The notes beneath the pieces were generated by a model, which saw only the letters and a list, made by a program, of their open reading frames with translations, did no database searches and was not told the DNA's origin. Position numbers and translations under genes: made by a program. Positions 58,500-64,000 of a stretch of DNA of 64,000 bases are shown in pieces. The stretch comes from Bacillota bacterium (GTDB taxonomy: Bacteria; Bacillota; UBA4882; UBA8346): the NCBI GenBank assembly GCA_023435565.1, contig JAEYRN010000103.1, positions 89,376 through 153,375 on the forward strand, read 5' to 3'. Each line of letters starts with the position of its first letter. The first letter of the stretch is position 1.

Positions 58500-58940
58500 T
58501 TAATTCACCTTATCAAGTAATGCCTTAAGCGCTCTCAAACCCAACAGATAGCTCTCAAAACCGAATCCCATTATCTGCCCGGCCGCTATGGGGGCGATTA
58601 CCGATTGGCTCCGAAATTCTTCCCGCTTGTGGATATTACTAAGATGAACTTCCACCACGGGCATGTTAACTCCGGCTAAAGCGTCCCGCAAAGCATAACT
58701 GTAATGTGTATAGGCTCCCGGGTTGATTAAAATCCCGTCAGCCCAGGACGATTCTTCATAAATGCGGTCAATTAAATCCCCTTCCAAATTACTCTGATAT
58801 ATTTTTAGTTCTATCTTTAATTCTCCGGCTGTCTGTTCCAACAACCGATTCAAATCTCCCAAAGTATCGGAACCATAAATCTCCGGTTCTCTTTTACCCA
58901 GCCAGTTCAGGTTTGGTCCGTGAAGCGCCAAAATCTTCAT
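58500..58940 (-). CDS. aroQ: 3-dehydroquinate dehydratase, type II
   Basis: This 146-residue type II dehydroquinase converts 3-dehydroquinate to 3-dehydroshikimate. It has the start MKILALHGPNLNWLGKREPEIYG-type block, the INPGAYTHYSYAL motif and the HLSNIHKREEFR segment with the catalytic His/Arg. ATG 58940 lies two bases after the aroB stop with GGGGGGAG upstream; the longer frame to 59039 overlaps aroB. Confidence 0.97.
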   Translation of the reverse strand: MKILALHGPNLNWLGKREPEIYGSDTLGDLNRLLEQTAGELKIELKIYQSNLEGDLIDRIYEESSWADGILINPGAYTHYSYALRDALAGVNMPVVEVHLSNIHKREEFRSQSVIAPIAAGQIMGFGFESYLLGLRALKALLDKVN

Positions 58941-58942
58941 CT

Positions 58943-60034
58943 TTATACTCCCCCCAATTCCAATAGAGTATCCTTTACCGTTTCCGGTGGAATTTGGTCT
59001 GAAATAACCACTTGCCCCCGGCTTTTGGGCAACACCCAACGGATCTTACCGTACTCCACCTTTTTATCCAGATAAAGCAGAGACATAATCTCATCTGTTT
59101 GAAGTCCTGGAATGTTCAAAGGTAAATCCATGCTTTCAAGTAACGCTACCAACTGTTTTTCAAGGTCCTTTTCTTCCAAGATATTATTACGGTTAGCGAT
59201 TTTGATTGCGGCAAGCATCCCCAAAGCTACCGCCACACCGTGTTTGTAATATTGGTATTTAGTGATGCTTTCCAGGGCATGCCCCACGGTATGCCCGAAA
59301 TTTAAAATTGCCCGTAAACCGGTTTCTTTTTCATCTTCCTGGACCACCCGGGCTTTGATCCGGCAAGAACCCTCCACAATTTTAACCAATGTTTCCGGAT
59401 CCAGTTCTTTGATTGCCGGTAGCTCATTGATTAACATTTCAAAATATTCGGGGTCCAATATTATTCCATGTTTAATCACTTCAACCATTCCCGAGTTAAA
59501 CTCCCGATCCGGTAAAGTTCGGAAGGTTGCTACATCGCTTATCACCAAACCCGGTTGGTAAAAAACGCCGATCAAGTTCTTCCCCTTGGGATGGTTTACC
59601 GCTGTTTTCCCACCAATGCTCGAATCCACTTGGGCCAAAAGCGTAGTCGGAATTTGAATGAACCGGATTCCTCTCATATAGGTGGCAGCGACAAACCCGG
59701 TCAAATCACCGATGACTCCACCACCGAGAGCAACTAGGACTGATTTACGGTCGTACTTGCCCTCCACCAGTTCATCATAGATCCGATTGGCCTGTTCCAA
59801 TGATTTATATTCTTCTCCATCCGGTATTAATACCGCTTCGGCTTGATAATCAGCAGCCCTTAAACTCTCCAATAACGGCTCAAGATACCACTGGGCCACG
59901 GTTGGATTGGTGATTACCATTATCCTGCCCTTAACTCCCCGCTCTTGAAAAATAGCGCCGCTCTTGGAAATCAGATTAACCCCGATCAAAATCGAATAGC
60001 TCCGCTCGCCTAGTTCTACTTTAACCTCTCGCAT
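58943..60034 (-). CDS. aroB: 3-dehydroquinate synthase
   Basis: This 363-residue NAD- and metal-dependent enzyme converts DAHP to 3-dehydroquinate. It has the NAD loop ALGGGVIGDLTGFVAATYMRG, the substrate motif PTTLLAQVDSSIGGKTAVN, and the metal His in NFGHTVGHALE. It overlaps aroK by 14 bp, so aroK-aroB-aroQ are translationally coupled. Confidence 0.97.
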   Translation of the reverse strand: MREVKVELGERSYSILIGVNLISKSGAIFQERGVKGRIMVITNPTVAQWYLEPLLESLRAADYQAEAVLIPDGEEYKSLEQANRIYDELVEGKYDRKSVLVALGGGVIGDLTGFVAATYMRGIRFIQIPTTLLAQVDSSIGGKTAVNHPKGKNLIGVFYQPGLVISDVATFRTLPDREFNSGMVEVIKHGIILDPEYFEMLINELPAIKELDPETLVKIVEGSCRIKARVVQEDEKETGLRAILNFGHTVGHALESITKYQYYKHGVAVALGMLAAIKIANRNNILEEKDLEKQLVALLESMDLPLNIPGLQTDEIMSLLYLDKKVEYGKIRWVLPKSRGQVVISDQIPPETVKDTLLELGGV

Positions 60035-60545
60035 TTAAAATGCCTCTCCTTGTCAATTCTTTTATAATCCGTTCCGCTATTTGTTCCGGGGTTCCCAGGG
60101 AAATATCCATTACCAGATCTCCGTTACGATAGAGACTTTCCCTTTGGCTCATTATCTCTTTGATTTTTGCCAAAGGATCTTCACTAGCCAACAAAGGCCG
60201 GTGGGTTTCATGTTTTATTCGTTCATAGATAATCTCCGGCTTAGCCGTTAATGAGATAATATATCCATTGACACGTGATAATTGAAGGTTTTCCGGGTTC
60301 AGCACCCACCCTCCCCCGGTAGCGATTACTTTTTGGTCGAGCCCGCTTAACTCTCCGGCCAGCTTATTCTCTAAACTACGAAAAAAAGCTTCCCCCTCTT
60401 CTAAAAAGATTTGGGTTATCTTTTGATGACGCTCCGTCTCAATTAATTGGTCCGTATCGATAAATTCATAATTTAGTTTTTGGGCCAAAATCTTTCCAAT
60501 GGAGGATTTACCCGTTCCCATAAAACCGATGATTACCAGGTTCAT
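60021..60545 (-). CDS. aroK: Shikimate kinase
   Basis: This 174-residue P-loop kinase phosphorylates shikimate. It has Walker A GFMGTGKSSIGK, the shikimate-binding DTDQLIE and FRSLE motifs, the GGG motif (ATGGGWVL) and the LID Arg in HRPLL. It is downstream of aroC, with a repeat-containing gap of 223 bp. Confidence 0.96.
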   Translation of the reverse strand: MNLVIIGFMGTGKSSIGKILAQKLNYEFIDTDQLIETERHQKITQIFLEEGEAFFRSLENKLAGELSGLDQKVIATGGGWVLNPENLQLSRVNGYIISLTAKPEIIYERIKHETHRPLLASEDPLAKIKEIMSQRESLYRNGDLVMDISLGTPEQIAERIIKELTRRGILNARG

Positions 60546-60585
60546 TTATCTTCTCCTAGCTAACTGTCCGGTTAAAGTTTTGAAT

Positions 60586-60719
60586 AAACTCACTCTTGCT
60601 CTCTCTTTTACGAAAGAGAGAGTAACCCGGATGCTTTGTAGTCTAAAAAAACTTCATTGAGCAGGCAATTTCTTTCCCTCTATTTTAGAAAAGAGAGTGG
60701 AAGATAGATGGGGTGAGTT
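60586..60719. repeat. Inverted repeat between aroC and aroK
   Basis: AACTCACTCTTGCTCTCTCT (60586-60605) is the imperfect complement of the stretch 60686-60719 ending in GGGGTGAGTT. The arm resembles the inner part of the 54471-54759 element (CTCATTCTTGCTTTCTC). Confidence 0.6.
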
Positions 60720-60768
60720 CGCTACCTCAGTAGTGATGACGCAAAAAGTATTCTAGACATCAATGGAT

Positions 60769-61968
60769 TTATATTAATTTCACCTGTTTCAAAAAGTTAT
60801 CAAAGTTCGTTTTAGTTTCCCGCAAATGATCACCGCCGCATTTCTCCAGTAAAGCTTCGGCCAGCACCCAACAGGCCATTGCTTCCGCTACTACAGCCGC
60901 AGCCGGTACCGCGCAAACATCCGACCGTTCCACACTAGCCTTAGCAGGTTTTTTGTTTTCTATATCAACCGTATCAAGGGGTTGATAGAGAGTAGGAATC
61001 GGTTTCATGGCAAGACGGAGCCGGATCAGCTCTCCGTTACTGATGCCCCCCTCAATGCCGCCGGCATTATTGGTTTTGCGATTAAATCCTTTAGTAACAT
61101 CATAATTGATGGGGTCATGAACTTCCGACCCTAAAAGTTCGGCAGCTTTGAACCCTAGTCCAACTTCCACTCCTTTAATCGCCGGGATACTCATTAAGGC
61201 GTAAGTCAACCGGGCGTCCAACCGCCGTTCCCAGTGAACATGACTTCCCAAACCGGGCGGTACACCCTGGATTATTAGTTCAATGACTCCTCCTAAGGAA
61301 TTACCATTCTCTTTAGCCTGGTCGATGGCTTTCATCATTTTTTGAGAACATTCGGGATCCGGCGCGGCCACCGGAGAATTCTTAACATTCTCCCGATAAG
61401 TATTTAGATCCTCTGGCAAATTAGTTGCTGCTTCAGCTCCAATCCTTACTACGCCGCTGAAAACCGCAATCCCAAATTGGCTAAGCAACCGCCGGGCAAC
61501 TGCACCGACCGCCACCCGGGACGCCGTCTCCCGGGCGCTGGCCCGTTCCAAAATGTTTCGAAGATCATTCTGTTGATATTTGATAGCCCCGGCCAGATCG
61601 GCATGGCCCGGCCTGGCCTTGGTTACCCGCGCGTCTATTGCCGATAACCTATCGTCTTGGGCGATCTCCACCTTTGCCGATTGATCGGTATCAGCGACAG
61701 ACATGACCTCCCGCCAACGTTCCCAGTCTTTATTTTGAATTTGAAGCGTAATTGGAGAACCAAGGGTCTCCCCATGCCGGACCCCTGACAAAATCTCCAC
61801 TTCATCGTTTTCAATTTTCATCCGGCCGCCCCGGCCGTAACCCTGCCGTCTCCGGCTCAAATCCTCCCGGATTACTTCTAATGAAACCGGCAGCCCCGCC
61901 GGAAATCCTTCAATAATGGCAGTCAAAGCCTGGCCGTGAGACTCCCCGGCAGTTAAAAACCGTATCAA
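60769..61968 (-). CDS. aroC: Chorismate synthase
   Basis: This about 399-residue FMN-dependent enzyme makes chorismate from EPSP. The blocks LTAGESHG, RRQGYGRGGRM, RPGHADLAG and RASARETASRVAVG identify it. TTG 61968 gives the family-typical MIRFLTAGESHG start with GGGAG eight bases upstream; ATG 61983 is the longer alternative but has no ribosome site. It leads the aro cluster. Confidence 0.96.
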   Translation of the reverse strand: MIRFLTAGESHGQALTAIIEGFPAGLPVSLEVIREDLSRRRQGYGRGGRMKIENDEVEILSGVRHGETLGSPITLQIQNKDWERWREVMSVADTDQSAKVEIAQDDRLSAIDARVTKARPGHADLAGAIKYQQNDLRNILERASARETASRVAVGAVARRLLSQFGIAVFSGVVRIGAEAATNLPEDLNTYRENVKNSPVAAPDPECSQKMMKAIDQAKENGNSLGGVIELIIQGVPPGLGSHVHWERRLDARLTYALMSIPAIKGVEVGLGFKAAELLGSEVHDPINYDVTKGFNRKTNNAGGIEGGISNGELIRLRLAMKPIPTLYQPLDTVDIENKKPAKASVERSDVCAVPAAAVVAEAMACWVLAEALLEKCGGDHLRETKTNFDNFLKQVKLI

Positions 61969-62059
61969 CCGTTTCACTCCCATTTCGAAATCTTTCGTTT
62001 TGTTAAATTATAAATTAAATTGGTAAATAAGGCAATTAATTTAGGAGGGTTTAATGAGT

Positions 62060-62260
62060 TGGTAGCGAATTTAAAAATTTCGAATGATACTAACTTGGCC
62101 CAATAGTCTTCGGAGTCTAAACCCAACCCTATCCCTTAAAGGGGACCTGTCGTGGTTCCTAAGCTTGGAAGTTAGACTTCGAAGTCCAAATCTTTATATT
62201 GGCTTACAATTCCAGCCAATTCCCTTTAAGGGGAAGGGTCGCTTTTAGACCGACAGTTTG
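62060..62260. repeat. Inverted repeat upstream of the mutase gene
   Basis: CCAACCCTATCCCTTAAAGGG (about 62124-62144) is the imperfect complement of CCCTTTAAGGGGAAGGGTCG at about 62222-62241. Nested pairs such as TCTTCGGAGTCTA/TAGACTTCGAAGTCC-type stretches lie between. The 310-bp gap holds nothing else visible except the ribosome site of the next gene. Confidence 0.5.
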
Positions 62261-62293
62261 CTTGCATAAGTATTTTCTAAGGAGGTAAACAAA

Positions 62294-63640
62294 TTGTCTC
62301 ACGTATTCCGTCAATATGATATTCGGGGGGTTGCCGGACGCGACTTGACCGAGGAATTCGTAGCCGAGCTTGGCAAATCTTTAGCAACTTTTTATCAACG
62401 CAACAATGTTGATACCATCAGTTTAGGGTACGATTGCCGGTTAAGCAGCCCCGGTTTTCGAAAAGCTTTATTAGAAAATCTGCTCAACTCGGGGATCAAT
62501 GTCTACGATATCGGAATGGGCCCTACTCCGTTAGTGTACTTCTCCCTGTTTAACCTGCCGGTTGGCGGCGGCGTGATGATCACCGGCAGCCATAACCCGC
62601 CAAATGAAAACGGTTTTAAGATCTGTCTGGGCAAGACCACCATTTTCGGTGAACAAATTCAAGAAATCAAAAGAATTATGGAATTAAAGGATTATCAATG
62701 CGGATCGGGAAAATTGGTTGAACAGTCTATGATTCCCGTTTATCTAAAATATTTAAAATCTATCATTAACCCGAGCGCTAAAAAGCTTAAAGCAGTCGTT
62801 GACGCTGGAAACGGCACCGGGAACTTAACTGCAGTCAAACTGTATCAAAGTCTCGGCTGGGAAGTAATTGAAATGTTCTCCGAGCCTGACGGCAATTTCC
62901 CAAATCACCACCCGGACCCAACTTTGCCTGAGAACCTGGCCCTGCTAACCGCCAAAGTTAAGGAGCACCAAGCCGACCTCGGAATTTCATTCGACGGCGA
63001 CGCCGACCGGATCGGTGTTGTTGACTCCAAAGGACGGGTCTTATGGGGCGATCAACTGATGATCATCTATGCGGCTGAGATTGTAAAAAGAAATCCCGGA
63101 GCGAAGATCATCGGCGAGGTCAAATGCTCTCAGACCATGTTTGAACGGATCCAAGCGATGGGCGGCGCCCCGATCATGTGGAAGGTTGGACATTCGCTGA
63201 TTAAAGCCAAAATGAAAGAGGAAAAAGCGCTACTCGCCGGAGAAATGAGCGGTCATCTTTTCTTCGCCGACCGGTACTACGGTTATGATGATGCCGTATA
63301 TTCCGGGGCCAGATTATTGGAGCTGCTGTCCAACTCTGAAAAATCTTTGACGGAGATAGTCGATGATCTTCCGTTAACCTGTTCCACTCCGGAAATTCGG
63401 TTTGACTGCCCGGAAGAGAAGAAGTTTAAGGTTGTCGAAGAATTGGTGAAGTCCTACAAGTCAAAAAATAAGGTAATCGATATTGATGGGGCTAGGATTA
63501 TTTTTAAAGACGGCTGGGGTTTGGTTAGGGCTTCTAACACGCAGCCGGTGTTGGTGCTCAGGTTTGAGGCTGATTCGGAAGTCGCGCTTGAGAGGATTCA
63601 GGCGGAGGTCAGGGATGAGTTGGAGCGGTTGTTGGGGTGA
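62294..63640 (+). CDS. Phosphomannomutase/phosphoglucomutase
   Basis: This 448-residue alpha-D-phosphohexomutase interconverts mannose or glucose 1- and 6-phosphates. It has the phosphoserine loop MITGSHNPPNENGFK, the metal loop DGDADRIGVVD, the sugar-specificity loop GEMSGHLFF and the phosphate site RASNTQPVLVLRFE. The GEMSGH form fits dual PMM/PGM enzymes (AlgC/ManB type). The TTG start follows AAGGAGG at good spacing. It probably feeds cell-envelope polysaccharide synthesis. Confidence 0.93.
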   Translation: MSHVFRQYDIRGVAGRDLTEEFVAELGKSLATFYQRNNVDTISLGYDCRLSSPGFRKALLENLLNSGINVYDIGMGPTPLVYFSLFNLPVGGGVMITGSHNPPNENGFKICLGKTTIFGEQIQEIKRIMELKDYQCGSGKLVEQSMIPVYLKYLKSIINPSAKKLKAVVDAGNGTGNLTAVKLYQSLGWEVIEMFSEPDGNFPNHHPDPTLPENLALLTAKVKEHQADLGISFDGDADRIGVVDSKGRVLWGDQLMIIYAAEIVKRNPGAKIIGEVKCSQTMFERIQAMGGAPIMWKVGHSLIKAKMKEEKALLAGEMSGHLFFADRYYGYDDAVYSGARLLELLSNSEKSLTEIVDDLPLTCSTPEIRFDCPEEKKFKVVEELVKSYKSKNKVIDIDGARIIFKDGWGLVRASNTQPVLVLRFEADSEVALERIQAEVRDELERLLG

Positions 63641-63819
63641 ATAGCGTTACGGGTTATGGTTGCACAGGAAAGATTTGGATGCTGGTTTGGTTGGCTAGGA
63701 TTTGGCACAGAGACACGGATGCGCGGGGAAATTGGTTTCTAATAAAACGTTATTGATTTTCCTGGTAATAAAGTTAACTGAGTTAAGGCTGGAAAATGAA
63801 GGCTCCTTGATTATTCACC

Positions 63820-63864
63820 GCCCAGAGCAGAAGCGGAACTGAAAGTCTTTCAAAATCTCTGGGC
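63820..63864. other. Hairpin in the last intergenic region
   Basis: GCCCAGAG (63820-63827) pairs with CTCTGGGC (63857-63864), with an inner TGAAAG/CTTTCA stem. The 320-bp gap also has a CACAGAGACACGG repeat arm near 63700 and a GCGTTACGGGTTA-type repeat near 63645. A leader structure or a dispersed palindrome is possible. Confidence 0.4.
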
Positions 63865-63960
63865 TGTATGTACAAAGTAAGCGTCAAATCTTCGACACAT
63901 AGAATTTTGAAATTACACATGAGATAATATTCTCCAAAAAAGAGCAAAGGGGAAATTATC

Positions 63961-64000
63961 TTGCGTAAAACAAAACAACCGGAAGGCCGTCCGGTCTGGG
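63961..64000 (+). CDS. Possible start of a gene running off the window
   Basis: TTG at 63961 follows AAAGGGG at eight bases, and the frame stays open for 13 codons to the window end (start MRKTKQPEGRPVW). Too short to assign. It is supported only by the ribosome site and open frame. Confidence 0.35.
   Translation, partial: MRKTKQPEGRPVW

Noticed and set aside
1..64000. tRNA or rRNA genes
   Set aside because: I looked for T-arm type motifs and cloverleaf-sized gaps between genes and saw none; a tRNAscan run would be decisive.

Overview
The window reads as chromosomal DNA of an AT-rich, spore-forming member of the Bacillota (Firmicutes). Direct evidence is the full eight-gene spoIIIA operon (spoIIIAA-AH), an alpha/beta-type small acid-soluble spore protein, disA-radA, CarD, AmaP/Asp23/DUF2273 envelope-stress genes and two AbrB-type regulators. 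Gene orders such as aroC-aroK-aroB-aroQ-M24 peptidase-efp-spoIIIA-accB-accC-asp23-nusB and carD-PIN/TRAM-ispD-ispF resemble those of deep-branching clostridial lineages. A secreted protein that looks like an outer-membrane beta-barrel near the left edge hints at a diderm cell, as in Limnochordia/Hydrogenispora-like, Negativicutes or Halanaerobia groups; this placement is inference. I found no rRNA or tRNA gene, CRISPR array, intact insertion sequence or prophage.

Layout. 0.4-10.8 kb is accessory: a putative beta-barrel protein, a membrane protein apparently split by a frameshift, a PAP2 phosphatase, a secreted GH5 glycosidase, an ABC-2 exporter, and an ECF sigma/anti-sigma/bactofilin-like operon. 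10.9-20.9 kb holds menaquinone methyltransferase, thrC, a DUF1015 protein, trpS, pyrF and a large UPF0182 membrane protein. 20.9-30.5 kb is housekeeping on the minus strand: ispF-ispD, PIN/TRAM, carD, disA, radA-dedA, a 44-residue Cys-rich gene, MTA phosphorylase and an SASP. 30.8-36.5 kb carries a class V aminotransferase, a two-gene permease and a cadC-cadA-crcB metal/fluoride cluster with a clear promoter and operator. 36.7-48.9 kb is rimO-pgsA, a TPR protein, transglycosylase-coaE-mutM-polA, a TsaD-like paralog, nusB, DUF2273-amaP-asp23 and accC-accB. 49-54.5 kb is spoIIIA; 54.9-62 kb has a zinc-ribbon protein, an AbrB gene, efp, a peptidase and the shikimate genes aroQ-B-K-C; a phosphomannomutase follows on the plus strand.

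The most unusual content lies between genes. Many intergenic gaps carry imperfect palindromes belonging to several dispersed families. One family forms a 289-bp near-palindrome upstream of spoIIIAA and recurs as a single arm, in inverted orientation, between spoIIIAB and spoIIIAC, so the spoIIIAA-AB pair is bracketed by inverted repeats. Palindromes also overlap the ends of radA and polA. Separately, a degenerate array with a strict 21-bp period (AATTAT-N5-TRCRTT-N4) abuts the -35 box of an AbrB-family gene at about 55.8 kb; it is the best candidate here for an undescribed regulatory structure.
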